Assembly (NCBI GenBank): GCA_003233255.1
Contig: QILH01000016.1
Location: forward strand, 1 to 23,783
From: Gammaproteobacteria bacterium
GTDB taxonomy: Bacteria > Pseudomonadota > Gammaproteobacteria > UBA6429 > Thiohalophilaceae
DNA: 23,783 nucleotides
Direction: 5' to 3'
In this document: in pieces, positions 1-8,027 of the stretch
Layout of the letters: every line of letters starts with the position of its first letter
Position numbering within the stretch: position 1 is the first letter of the stretch
Notes under the pieces: generated by a model
Told to the model about the DNA's origin: nothing
Database searches by the model: none
What the model saw: only the letters and a program-made list of their open reading frames with translations
Made by a program: the position numbers and the translations under genes

Positions 1-554
1 TATTCAGAGAATGGTTTTTCTTTTGCCTGTTGCTGTTCGAGCAGCTGCAAGGCTTCTTCGGCGGTCACCAGGTGGGTGACCTTGAGACCATGTTTTTCCA
101 GTATTTTGGTGATGACGGCGGCGGCGGTGGCACTGTCTTCGACAAACAGGATATGACCAATCAGCCCCGAGTGGCGTTGTACGAACGAACGAACAAACCC
201 GCCAAAGGCCTTATAGCCCTGCGATTTATCAAAATAATCGGTCACCCCGGCTTCAAAGCCTTCTTTGAGCAGGCGACTGTCGGCATCACCGGAAACGACA
301 ATAATGGGGATATAGTTGTGAGTTTTTGAACCTCGAACCTCACTGCTCAGGGCCAGACCGTCCATATCAGGCAGCATTAATGCGGTGGAGATCAGGTCGT
401 ACTTACTGTGATTGAGCAGAGTGAGTGCTTCCTTACCCGTAGCACAGGGGTAGATCTCGGCATTACTGACTTCTTCCTGCAGGATTCGGGTCAAAATGGC
501 GCGAGTCACCGAGGATCCGTCAACGACGATTATGCGTGTTTTATGCTCATTCAT
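1..554 (-). CDS. Tandem receiver-domain response regulator, N-terminal part (3' end outside window)
   Basis: About 184 codons are visible from the ATG at 554 to the window edge, without a stop. Residues 5-120 form one receiver domain and a second begins near residue 130 (Val-Glu-Asp-Ser). The first receiver is degenerate. The acidic pair reads Asp12-Gly13, and the position four residues before the conserved Pro62, where the phosphorylated Asp should be, is Ala58. Ser88 and Lys110 of the usual switch are kept. The first domain therefore probably cannot be phosphorylated; signalling would depend on the second receiver, whose acceptor site is beyond the edge. The output domain is not visible; double-receiver proteins often end in GGDEF, but that is a guess. 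The gene lies 88 bp downstream of ftsX on the same strand. No strong Shine-Dalgarno is seen. Confidence 0.85.
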   Translation of the reverse strand, partial: MNEHKTRIIVVDGSSVTRAILTRILQEEVSNAEIYPCATGKEALTLLNHSKYDLISTALMLPDMDGLALSSEVRGSKTHNYIPIIVVSGDADSRLLKEGFEAGVTDYFDKSQGYKAFGGFVRSFVQRHSGLIGHILFVEDSATAAAVITKILEKHGLKVTHLVTAEEALQLLEQQQAKEKPFSE

Positions 555-642
555 GGTGGTTATACTAACAACTTTATTGTGTGTTTATAGTCGTGTTTTT
601 AATAACTTACTGATCATAGCGGCAAATTGGTTGTGAATTGTA

Positions 643-1626
643 TCAGCGCGGCTCGATTTCACGTAAATGCCGACTAACTGCAATCCATGATCCCCCCAGC
701 CCAAGTCCAATACTTAACACTAGTATGGTCAATATCGTATCAAAATCCATTTTATGAAGGGCAAATTCACTCTGGTAAAGCCCCGCCAGGTTTTCAATTG
801 GGCCGCTGATTAATAACAGGCTGATAAAGACCAGGATTAAGGCAATTAAGCCACCGATAAAGCCATACCAGAAACCGGTATACAGGAAGGGCCGGCGGAT
901 GAAACCGTTGGTGCCCCCAATGAGTTTCACGATAACAATCTCATCGCGGCGGTTCTGGATGGCCAGACGAATGGTATTGCCGACCACCAGCAGAACGCCG
1001 ATCGACAGCATCAGGCCAAGTACCGTCACCCCCCGTCGTACTATGTCCATGATGGCGTACAGGCGTTGCACCCATTCACTGTCAAGCTGGACCAGTTCAA
1101 CCTGTTTGTAGGTCTTCAATTGGCTGGCCAGTTGCTCAACCTGTTTGGCATCGTTGTGTTGAAGTTTGGGCGTGATCACCAATGTCGCCGGAATCGGGTT
1201 TTCATCGAGGGCCTGAATCGCAGCCTGGTAACCACTGCGTTGCCGGAACTCCTCTAACCCTTTTTGTTTGGAAATGTATTCTACTTCAGCGACTTTGGGT
1301 AATTTTCGGAGCTTATTGGCCAGTGACTGGGCCTGATCGGCCGAGATATTTTGTTTTAAAAACAATGAGACCTTGGCCGCGCCCTCCCAGCCACCACTGA
1401 CTTGCTGGGCGTTATTCAGGAGGATGTGCATGCCGGTCGGTAGCGCCAAAGCGATGCCAATCACTGCCGCGGTCATAAACAGATTAAACGGTGCGCGCCA
1501 CAATAAGCCAAGGCTGTAAAAAAAGACCTGGGCGTGGCGCATAAAATAAGTCTTGATGCTGGTCGACAGGCCGGGTCGGTCACGGCCTTCGATGTCTTCG
1601 AATAAAGGTTCGTTGCGGTCATTCAT
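643..1626 (-). CDS. ftsX: Cell division protein FtsX (ABC permease-like subunit)
   Basis: FtsX is the membrane partner of FtsE. In gammaproteobacteria the complex sits at the septal ring and controls cell-wall amidases through EnvC. The 327-residue protein has a charged cytoplasmic N-terminus, a first membrane segment near 47-66, a large periplasmic loop of about 130 residues, and three more membrane segments near 198-220, 250-275 and 297-317. This is the standard four-helix FtsX layout. The stretch after helix 2 (Ile-Gln-Asn-Arg-Arg-Asp-Glu-Ile then Lys-Leu-Ile-Gly-Gly) is typical of the FtsX coupling region facing the ATPase. Its start overlaps the ftsE stop by 4 bp (ATGA), so translation is coupled. 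Confidence 0.97.
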   Translation of the reverse strand: MNDRNEPLFEDIEGRDRPGLSTSIKTYFMRHAQVFFYSLGLLWRAPFNLFMTAAVIGIALALPTGMHILLNNAQQVSGGWEGAAKVSLFLKQNISADQAQSLANKLRKLPKVAEVEYISKQKGLEEFRQRSGYQAAIQALDENPIPATLVITPKLQHNDAKQVEQLASQLKTYKQVELVQLDSEWVQRLYAIMDIVRRGVTVLGLMLSIGVLLVVGNTIRLAIQNRRDEIVIVKLIGGTNGFIRRPFLYTGFWYGFIGGLIALILVFISLLLISGPIENLAGLYQSEFALHKMDFDTILTILVLSIGLGLGGSWIAVSRHLREIEPR

Positions 1627-2291
1627 GCGTTTGCCGAATCTCCAACCAGTTGGCCGTCTTTTAACACCAGAATGCGTTGATTCAGTCGTTTGATCATATC
1701 CAGATCATGGCTGGCAACCATCACGGTTACGCCAACCTGACGAAACTGCTCAAAAATTTGCATGATCTCCCAGGATAAGTCGGGATCGAGATTGCCGGTG
1801 GGTTCGTCCGCGAGCAATAAAGGTGGCTTGTTGACCACGGCGCGAGCAATGCCGACACGCTGTTGCTCTCCACCGGACAGGGTAATCGGAAAACTCTTTT
1901 CTTTATTTAACAAGCCGACTTTGTCGAGTGCCGCGCGGGTACGGCGGGCGATCTCGCGAGGGGCCTGCCCCGAGATAATTAACGGCAAGGCCACATTGTC
2001 GTAAACCGTGCGGTCGAATAAAAGCTGATGATCCTGGAAGATAATGCCAATATTTCGTCGAAACATTGGGATTCGGCGTGCTTTGATCTTGGTGGTGTTC
2101 TCACCATTAATTAACACCTGGCCACGTGAGGTGCGTTCAATCAATGCGATGAGTTTTAACAGGGTACTTTTGCCGGCGCCGGAATGGCCAGTCAGGAAGG
2201 CCATCTCACCCTGTTGTAACTCAAAACTGACGTTGAGCAGGGCATCGTGTCCACTTTCATAGCGTTTACAGGCCTGGATAAACTGGATCAT
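1623..2291 (-). CDS. ftsE: Cell division ATP-binding protein FtsE
   Basis: This is the cytoplasmic ATPase of the FtsEX complex, which converts ATP binding and hydrolysis into a conformational signal through FtsX to periplasmic murein hydrolase activators. At 222 residues it has the usual family length. Visible motifs are Walker A GHSGAGKS (35-42), Q-loop FQDH (85-88), signature LSGGEQQ (138-144), Walker B LLLADEP (158-164) and the H-loop His195. It starts 59 bp after the ftsY stop and ends inside the ftsX start codon, matching the ftsYEX operon order known from Escherichia coli. No clear Shine-Dalgarno precedes the ATG. Confidence 0.97.
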   Translation of the reverse strand: MIQFIQACKRYESGHDALLNVSFELQQGEMAFLTGHSGAGKSTLLKLIALIERTSRGQVLINGENTTKIKARRIPMFRRNIGIIFQDHQLLFDRTVYDNVALPLIISGQAPREIARRTRAALDKVGLLNKEKSFPITLSGGEQQRVGIARAVVNKPPLLLADEPTGNLDPDLSWEIMQIFEQFRQVGVTVMVASHDLDMIKRLNQRILVLKDGQLVGDSANA

Positions 2292-2350
2292 TTAGTACGC
2301 ACACGTTGTGACGGTGTGACCCCCTTCTATTATATATTTGTTTTAATAGT

Positions 2351-3322
2351 CTAATTATTCAGGTCAAGCAACGCGTCGACAAAGGTCTCAGCATCAAATA
2401 CCTGCAAGTCATCCACAGCTTCGCCAATACCGATAAAGCGAATCGGGATATTCAACTGTTTGGCGATGGCAAATACAATACCACCTTTTGCGGTACCATC
2501 AAGCTTAGTGAGGGTAATTCCGGTCACCGCCACCGCCTCACTAAATTGTGCAGCCTGCACCAGGGCATTTTGACCGGTGCTGGCGTCGAGCACCAGCATC
2601 ACTTCATGCGGAGCGTTTGAATCATGTTTCTGCATGACGCGTTTGACCTTTTTTAATTCATCCATCAAGTGCGACTGGGTTTGCAGGCGGCCAGCGGTGT
2701 CGGCGATTAATACATCAATTTTGCGCGCGGTGGCGGCCTGCATCGCGTCGAAGATTACTGCGGCGCAATCACTGCCGGTTTGTTGTGCGATTACGGTCAC
2801 ATCGTTTCGTTTTCCCCAGGTTTGCAATTGTTCAATCGCCGCAGCGCGAAAGGTATCCCCTGCAGCCAGCAGAATTTTTTCCCCGCCATTTTGCAGGTGC
2901 CTGGCCAGCTTGCCGATGGTGGTGGTTTTTCCAGCGCCGTTCACTCCCACCACCAGGATGCTATAGGGACTGTCTTGATCCGGGATGGTCAATGGCTGGC
3001 TTATGGGAGTCAGTATATTCACTAATTGCACACGCAGTGCTTTTAACAGGGCCTCGCCATTGGCCAATTGCCTGCGGCTGGTCTGTTCGGTCAGGGCCTG
3101 GATGATGTCCTGGGTGGCCTCGACCCCCACGTCGGCCATTAATAAAGCCGTTTCGATCTCTTCAAATAACTCATCATCAATCTGGCGTTGGCCCAGTACC
3201 AGATCACCCAGTCCCGTCGCCAGTTGCCTGCGGGTATTGGCGAGGCCGGACTTGAGCCGATTGAACCAGGATTTTTCTTCGGGACTATTAACGTTCGGTT
3301 TTTTGAAACTAAATAAAGCCAT
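2351..3322 (-). CDS. ftsY: Signal recognition particle receptor FtsY
   Basis: FtsY is the SRP receptor GTPase that docks ribosomes translating membrane proteins at the inner membrane. The 323 residues comprise the NG core: an N domain of helices (about 20-110), then the G domain with G1 GVNGAGKTT (126-134), the DTFRAAA element (156-162), G3 DTAGR (208-212), G4 TKLDG (272-276) and the closing GIGE loop (298-301). The long acidic A domain of the E. coli protein (497 residues) is absent. A short basic N-terminal helix (residues 1-30) may mediate membrane contact instead. It is the first gene of the ftsYEX unit and is divergent from the M16 peptidase genes. Confidence 0.97.
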   Translation of the reverse strand: MALFSFKKPNVNSPEEKSWFNRLKSGLANTRRQLATGLGDLVLGQRQIDDELFEEIETALLMADVGVEATQDIIQALTEQTSRRQLANGEALLKALRVQLVNILTPISQPLTIPDQDSPYSILVVGVNGAGKTTTIGKLARHLQNGGEKILLAAGDTFRAAAIEQLQTWGKRNDVTVIAQQTGSDCAAVIFDAMQAATARKIDVLIADTAGRLQTQSHLMDELKKVKRVMQKHDSNAPHEVMLVLDASTGQNALVQAAQFSEAVAVTGITLTKLDGTAKGGIVFAIAKQLNIPIRFIGIGEAVDDLQVFDAETFVDALLDLNN

Positions 3323-3437
3323 GCTAGTCTAGATGCTAAGGTTACTTGCGTAGCGTTATTGCCAGCAAGTGCGCTATCCTACCATTTGCAGGACCTGCGC
3401 GTTAGTAAAAACGAATCGATTAACAAATGGACTCACT
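3323..3437. promoter_or_regulatory. Divergent intergenic region between ftsY and the M16 peptidase operon
   Basis: These 115 bp separate two divergently read units, so promoters for both should lie here. I see no confident -35/-10 pair in either direction. An upstream in-frame start at 3369 would lengthen the M16 gene but gives an N-terminus without a signal peptide, so I treat this stretch as non-coding. Confidence 0.4.
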
Positions 3438-4823
3438 ATGCGACGTTATCAATTAATATTATTTTCCGGTTTATTGACCGGTAGCCTGTTCGGAGTTTCC
3501 TTTCTTGCTCAGGCAAAATCAAATGTTCACGAATACGAACTTAGCAACGGCTTAAAACTTCTGGTTAAAGAAGATCATCGTGCCCCGGTGGTGGTATCCC
3601 AGGTCTGGTACAAGGTCGGCGGGAGTTCGGAATACAGTGGTATTACCGGGGTTTCCCATGTGCTTGAACATATGATGTTCAAGGGCACTGAAAAGATTAA
3701 ACCCGGCGATTTTTCCAAAATCATCAAGGAAAATGGCGGACGTGATAATGCCTTTACCGGCAAAGATTATACCGCTTACTTTCAGTTATTAGAGAAAAGT
3801 CGTCTTGAAGTCAGTTTTAAAATGGAGGCGGATCGGATGCGTAATCTGATTTTGCCAGAAAAAGAATTTAGCAAAGAGATCGAAGTCGTCAAGGAAGAAC
3901 GACGCATGCGTACCGACGACAAACCTCGCTCGTTAACCTATGAGCAGTTTAATTCTACGGCGTATGACAATAACCCATATAAAAATCCGATCATCGGCTG
4001 GATGAATGATCTGGATAACATGAATGTCGCTGATTTACGTCAATGGTATGAGATGTGGTACACCCCCAATAACGCCACGGTGGTGGTGGCCGGAGATGTG
4101 AACGCAGACGAGGTGTATGAATTAGCCAAAAAACATTTTGGGCCGATTGCGCGTCATGAAGTAGCGACCCTCAAACCGCGCCAGGAACGTAAACAACTGG
4201 GCCCACGGCGGGTGGTGGTCAGAACGCCGGCGCAGGTACCGTATTTGTTAATGGGTTATAAAGTACCTGTGCTGCGCACGGTCAAGGAAGACTGGGAGCC
4301 TTATGCATTGGAAGTGCTGGCCGGGGTGTTAAGTGGCAGTGGCAGCTCGCGTCTGCCCAAAATTCTGGTGCGCGAAAAACAAATCGTAGTGAATGCCGAC
4401 GTGGGTTATAACATGCATGCTAAATACGATGAGATGTTTCTGTTTGATGCCACACCGGCGCAGGGTAAAAGCGTTAAACAGGCCGAGCAGGCGATTCTCG
4501 AACAGATCGAAGAATTAAAAAAGAATACGGTGAGTGATGCTGAACTCGATCGAATAAAGGCACAGGTTATTGCCAGTGACGTTTATGAAAAAGATTCGGT
4601 ATTTTATCAGGCGATGATATTAGGCACTTTGGAGACGGTTGGGCTCAACTGGAAAATGGCGGATGACTACCTCGATAAAATAAAATTGGTTACCGCTGAG
4701 CAGGTGCAGCAGGTCGCTCAAAAATACTTAATTGACGATCAGTTAACCGTTGCAGTGCTCGAACCTCAAAGCATGGCGAGCAAGACGGCTCGTCAACCTA
4801 ACCCCAATTCAACTCGGCATTAA
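3438..4823 (+). CDS. M16 family zinc peptidase, catalytic subunit (exported)
   Basis: This is a processing-type zinc metallopeptidase of the insulinase/pitrilysin family, probably periplasmic. I place the start at the ATG at 3438, because it gives a clean signal peptide (Arg-Arg, hydrophobic core, Ala-Gln-Ala near residue 26) and 461 residues. A longer form from 3369 is possible but unlikely. The inverted zinc motif HVLEH occupies residues 74-78, and the third ligand is expected about 76 residues later, at Glu153/Glu154. In the second half, Arg312 of the substrate-binding Arg/Tyr pair is present, but the position seven residues on is Asn319 rather than Tyr. The missing half of that pair occurs in the next gene, so the two subunits should form a heterodimer. 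The next gene starts 5 bp after this stop. Confidence 0.93.
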   Translation: MRRYQLILFSGLLTGSLFGVSFLAQAKSNVHEYELSNGLKLLVKEDHRAPVVVSQVWYKVGGSSEYSGITGVSHVLEHMMFKGTEKIKPGDFSKIIKENGGRDNAFTGKDYTAYFQLLEKSRLEVSFKMEADRMRNLILPEKEFSKEIEVVKEERRMRTDDKPRSLTYEQFNSTAYDNNPYKNPIIGWMNDLDNMNVADLRQWYEMWYTPNNATVVVAGDVNADEVYELAKKHFGPIARHEVATLKPRQERKQLGPRRVVVRTPAQVPYLLMGYKVPVLRTVKEDWEPYALEVLAGVLSGSGSSRLPKILVREKQIVVNADVGYNMHAKYDEMFLFDATPAQGKSVKQAEQAILEQIEELKKNTVSDAELDRIKAQVIASDVYEKDSVFYQAMILGTLETVGLNWKMADDYLDKIKLVTAEQVQQVAQKYLIDDQLTVAVLEPQSMASKTARQPNPNSTRH

Positions 4824-4828
4824 TCATT

Positions 4829-6211
4829 ATGTTTAATCAAAAAAACTTTTTTATTTTATTTATTCTCGTTGTGATCGTGGGTGGCTTGTATGCCTTATCG
4901 AATCGCGATGATTCAAATTCCACTAGAAGCTCGGCAGGACTCAATATCGAAAGCTGGCAAAGTGACAAAGGCGCAAAAGTTTTATATGTCCATGCACCTG
5001 AATTACCCATGGTCGATGTGCGTATCGTGTTTGATGCCGGTAGTGCGCGAGATAATGACAAAGCCGGACTGGCGAGCATGGTGAATTTATTACTTGATAA
5101 TGGCGCGGGCGAGTGGAATACGAATCAGATCGTGGAACGCTTCGACAGTGTCGGTGCTCAGTTTGGGACGAGTGCCCTGCGTGATATGGCCGTAGTGAGC
5201 TTGCGCAGTTTAACGGATAAGGCCTGGTTAGAGAAAGCCCTGACGACCACGGCAGCCATATTACAGAAGCCCAAATTTCCCGAAGCGGAATTCGAGCGTG
5301 AACGCAAACGCGTACTAGTTGCCCTGAAAAATCAAAAAGAATCTGCCGGTACGCTTGCCTCAATCGCTTTTTATAAAGCTCTTTATGGCGATCACCCTTA
5401 TGCAAGCCCAACTTCGGGTGACGAAGATTCGGTTAACACTATTACCCGTGATGATATTGAAGCCTTTTATAAAAAATATTATGTCGCTAAAAATGCCACG
5501 GTTGTCATCGTTGGTGCCGTTGATAAATCCCAGGCAAAAGAGATCGTGGCGCAACTTGTTGATGGGCTAAATGTGGGCGAACCAGCGGCGGAGTTACCCG
5601 AAGTAAACGTGATTAGCGAAACCAGAAAAATCAAGCAGCTTCATCCATCAAAGCAGACCCACATCCTGGTTGGACAGGAAGGCATTATTCGTGGTGACGC
5701 GGATTATTTTGTCCTCTATGTCGGTAACCATATTCTGGGTGGCAGTGGTTTTGGTTCACGTATTGTCGAAGAGATACGTGAAAATCGCGGGCTGGCCTAT
5801 AGTAGTTACAGCTATTTTTCACCGATGCGTAAAAAAGGTCCCTTTTTGATGGGACTGCAAACTAAAAACGAACAGGCCGATGAGGCCTTGACGGTTTTGT
5901 TCGAAACGGTGAACAAATTTATCGAAACAGGCCCAAGCGAAGAAGAGTTAATCTCAGCAAAGAAAAATATTACTGGGGGTTTTCCATTACGGATTGATTC
6001 CAATCGTGATATTACCGAATACGTGGCCATGATCGGATTTTATGATCTGCCGCTGGATTATCTAACGAATTTTAATGACAACATCGAGCAGGTCACCGTT
6101 GCGAAAATTAAAGATGCCTTTCAACGACGTATGCACCCTGACAAAATGCTCGTTGTGATGGTGGGCGGCGAGACTGAAGCTAAAGTCGAATCTTCATCCG
6201 AAAAAAAATAG
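4829..6211 (+). CDS. M16 family peptidase-like partner subunit without zinc motif
   Basis: A 460-residue M16-fold protein with an N-terminal hydrophobic segment (about 7-23) that works as a membrane anchor or uncleaved signal. The HxxEH zinc motif is absent: the equivalent stretch after Gly-Leu-Ala (80-82) reads Ser-Met-Val-Asn-Leu. In contrast the C-terminal half keeps the Arg/Tyr pair (Arg317 and Tyr324, in the Glu-Asn-Arg-Gly-Leu-Ala-Tyr context) used for substrate positioning. It is therefore a non-catalytic partner of the preceding peptidase. Paired M16 subunits of this kind, with split zinc and Arg/Tyr sites, are known from Sphingomonas and mitochondrial processing peptidase. The natural substrate is unknown. 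Confidence 0.92.
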   Translation: MFNQKNFFILFILVVIVGGLYALSNRDDSNSTRSSAGLNIESWQSDKGAKVLYVHAPELPMVDVRIVFDAGSARDNDKAGLASMVNLLLDNGAGEWNTNQIVERFDSVGAQFGTSALRDMAVVSLRSLTDKAWLEKALTTTAAILQKPKFPEAEFERERKRVLVALKNQKESAGTLASIAFYKALYGDHPYASPTSGDEDSVNTITRDDIEAFYKKYYVAKNATVVIVGAVDKSQAKEIVAQLVDGLNVGEPAAELPEVNVISETRKIKQLHPSKQTHILVGQEGIIRGDADYFVLYVGNHILGGSGFGSRIVEEIRENRGLAYSSYSYFSPMRKKGPFLMGLQTKNEQADEALTVLFETVNKFIETGPSEEELISAKKNITGGFPLRIDSNRDITEYVAMIGFYDLPLDYLTNFNDNIEQVTVAKIKDAFQRRMHPDKMLVVMVGGETEAKVESSSEKK

Positions 6212-6248
6212 CCTTCGGCCAGCGAAGATATTTGATCGAAGATAGACA

Positions 6249-6812
6249 ATGGTGGGACGTAATAAACAAACGCTCCGGATTATCGGCGGTCAGTGGCGGG
6301 GACGAAAATTTCAGTTTCCTGCGCTGGAGCATTTACGGCCCACACCGGATCGTGTTCGTGAAACTCTTTTTAACTGGTTAATGCCAGATATACAGGGAGC
6401 CAACTGCCTGGATCTGTTTTGCGGCAGTGGTGCGCTGGGCCTGGAGGCCCTGTCGCGTGGTGCCGCTCAGGTAACCTTTGTTGATAACAACAAACAGACG
6501 ATCGATGCGATAAAAGAAACCTGTCAAATAGTGGATTGCGATAGGGCCGACTTTTATCTGGGCGAGGCGCAGGTCTGTTTAACGACTGAACGTACGCCTA
6601 TCGATATCGCCTTTATAGATCCGCCTTATGATTTACAGTTACAGGCCGAAATTGCCAACCTGCTTCAGGCATCAGGGTGCCTGGCTGAACGGGCCTGGAT
6701 TTACATAGAACATGATGGCTGGCTTGATGATCAGCTGCTTCCTGCCAGTTGGGTCAAACATCGAGAAAAAGTAGCCGGACAGGTGCATTATTCTTTATAT
6801 AAGAACCATTAA
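6249..6812 (+). CDS. rsmD: 16S rRNA (guanine966-N2)-methyltransferase RsmD
   Basis: RsmD transfers a methyl group from S-adenosylmethionine to N2 of G966 in 16S rRNA during 30S assembly. The 187-residue protein is of usual family length. The N-terminus carries the basic RIIGGQWRGRK stretch (10-20) and the PTPDRVRETLFNWL block (31-44). The SAM-binding motif I is LDLFCGSGALGLEALSRGA (54-72), and the catalytic motif IV is DPPY (124-127). It follows the M16 pair by 37 bp on the same strand and is followed by coaD, the usual neighbour. Confidence 0.96.
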   Translation: MVGRNKQTLRIIGGQWRGRKFQFPALEHLRPTPDRVRETLFNWLMPDIQGANCLDLFCGSGALGLEALSRGAAQVTFVDNNKQTIDAIKETCQIVDCDRADFYLGEAQVCLTTERTPIDIAFIDPPYDLQLQAEIANLLQASGCLAERAWIYIEHDGWLDDQLLPASWVKHREKVAGQVHYSLYKNH

Positions 6813-6927
6813 ATCAGGTTCGATTCCGGCGGTATTCTATTGTCGATACACTTTTGCCTGCCTGGTTGTCGTTCTGCTCATAACTAATTTACTTGCTCCC
6901 GTGCATGGGCTTGAGTATCGTTAGCCC

Positions 6928-7416
6928 ATGCCAAACATAACTGCTATCTACCCAGGAACCTTTGATCCTATTACCAACGGGCATACCGATCTGGTATATC
7001 GTGCCTGCCAGCTGTTTGACCGGCTGATCGTCGCGGTGGCTGAGAACGCAGATAAACCCCCCTTCTTTGCTCTGGAGGAACGTATTGATCTGGCCCGAGA
7101 ATCCTTAGCAGCGATGGATTCTGGTAATAATGTCGAGGTATGTGGCTTCAACACCCTGCTGGTCGAATTTATGCGCGAGAAGAATGCCACGGTTATCATA
7201 CGTGGCCTGCGAGCGGTCTCTGATTTTGAATACGAATTCCAGCTGGCCAGCATGAATCGCCATTTGCGTGACGATATTGAAACTGTTTTTCTGACTCCAG
7301 CGGAGCAATATTCCTATATTTCATCCACCCTGGTACGTGAAATTGCCAACCTGGATGGGGATATCAGCCCATTTGTTCCACCTAATGTAGTAGCTGCCAT
7401 TAAAAGAATGCGCTAA
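6928..7416 (+). CDS. coaD: Phosphopantetheine adenylyltransferase CoaD
   Basis: CoaD catalyses the penultimate step of coenzyme A synthesis, joining 4'-phosphopantetheine and ATP to give dephospho-CoA. The 162-residue protein closely matches family length (159 in E. coli). Seen directly: the N-terminal IYPGTFDPITNGH block with the (T/H)xGH nucleotidyltransferase motif at Thr16-His19, the RGLRAVSDFEYE segment (92-103) with substrate-binding Arg residues, and the ISSTLVRE motif (131-138) that contacts ATP. The 115-bp gap after rsmD may hold its own promoter, though none is obvious. Confidence 0.97.
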   Translation: MPNITAIYPGTFDPITNGHTDLVYRACQLFDRLIVAVAENADKPPFFALEERIDLARESLAAMDSGNNVEVCGFNTLLVEFMREKNATVIIRGLRAVSDFEYEFQLASMNRHLRDDIETVFLTPAEQYSYISSTLVREIANLDGDISPFVPPNVVAAIKRMR

Positions 7417-7462
7417 TATTCATTTACCAAGTAAATCTGTCGGATATTTGTAGGTCAGCGGT

Positions 7463-7720
7463 ATGTCTTTGTTAATCCACGATGAATGCATCAATTGTGA
7501 TGTGTGTGAACCCGAATGCCCCAATAATGCTATTTCGCAGGGCGATGAGATCTATGACATCGATCCGAACCTGTGTACGGAGTGTATCGGTCATTTCACT
7601 GAACCGCAGTGTATCGAGGTCTGCCCGGTCGACTGCATCATTAAAGATCCCGATAACGAAGAAAGTGACGGCATACTTAAATTAAAATACCAGAAACTGA
7701 CCGGACGCATGGCCTCGTAA
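7463..7720 (+). CDS. yfhL: YfhL-type 2[4Fe-4S] ferredoxin
   Basis: A small cytoplasmic electron carrier of 85 residues. One cluster motif is Cys9-x2-Cys12-x2-Cys15-x3-Cys19-Pro. The other is unusual in spacing: Cys38-x2-Cys41-x8-Cys50-x3-Cys54-Pro, with an extra Cys58. The enlarged loop between the second and third cysteines and the C-terminal extension after residue 60 are hallmarks of the YfhL / Allochromatium-type ferredoxins, which have very low and unequal cluster potentials. The redox partner is not evident here. The position after coaD is common in gammaproteobacteria, and the gene lies 46 bp downstream of coaD. Confidence 0.93.
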   Translation: MSLLIHDECINCDVCEPECPNNAISQGDEIYDIDPNLCTECIGHFTEPQCIEVCPVDCIIKDPDNEESDGILKLKYQKLTGRMAS

Positions 7721-7807
7721 GGCTTTGTTTTCGTCGATCAGGCTTCTGTCGGTTTAAATTCAGTGACGATAAAACTCTTTGCTATTGTGCTAACTCGACG
7801 TGGTGAT

Positions 7808-7990
7808 CTTGCTTTGAGACTTCGAGTTTAAGATCCTTCCGCCAAGCGTCAGGATGACAGTGCATGATATCATCAAGAATGAAGTGCAACGAAATGAAGG
7901 GGCTTGCTTTGAGACTTCAAGATTAAGATCCTTCCGTCAAGCGTCAGGATGACAGTGCATGTTGTCATCCTGAATGAACGCAGCGAAATT
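7808..7990. repeat. Tandem intergenic repeat, two copies of about 95 bp
   Basis: Copy 1 spans about 7808-7902 and copy 2 about 7903-7990. Their first 59 bases (7808-7866 and 7903-7961) differ at only three positions; the rest diverges but stays alignable. Each copy carries AAGATCCTTCCG and GTCAGGATGACAGTGCATG. Copy 2 ends with a perfect 11-bp inverted repeat: TCAGGATGACA at 7944-7954 pairs with TGTCATCCTGA at 7963-7973 over an 8-base loop. The GTCATCCTGA/GGATCTT vocabulary is that of dispersed intergenic repeats seen in many proteobacterial genomes, and related words recur at 22397-22482. Upstream, 7721-7807 holds nothing I recognise. Confidence 0.8.
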
Positions 7991-8027
7991 ATTTAAGCTT
8001 TATCCAAATTATCCAAGTGAGCAACCG

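Noticed and set aside
177..195. GAAC/ACGA short tandem run
   Set aside because: It lies in the coding frame of the receiver protein (FVRSFV region) and is only four units; probably chance codon use.
2296..2320. GTCACA direct repeats and a CACAC/GTGTG hairpin between ftsY and ftsE
   Set aside because: Very short and imperfect, with no T-run; no basis for calling an operator or terminator.
3369..3437. N-terminal extension of the catalytic M16 peptidase from an upstream in-frame ATG
   Set aside because: It would add 23 residues before an otherwise clean signal peptide; the internal ATG at 3438 is the better start.
6213..6227. CTTCG/CGAAG hairpin between the M16 partner gene and rsmD
   Set aside because: Five-bp stem with no T-run after it; too weak to call a terminator, and the genes look like one operon.
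7482..7685. Alternative reading frame inside the ferredoxin gene
   Set aside because: The other frame has the two complete cluster motifs; this overlap has no recognisable features.
7974..8027. N-terminal extension of ggt
   Set aside because: The added residues come from the intergenic repeat and would bury the lipoprotein signal; the ATG at 8028 has a ribosome site.
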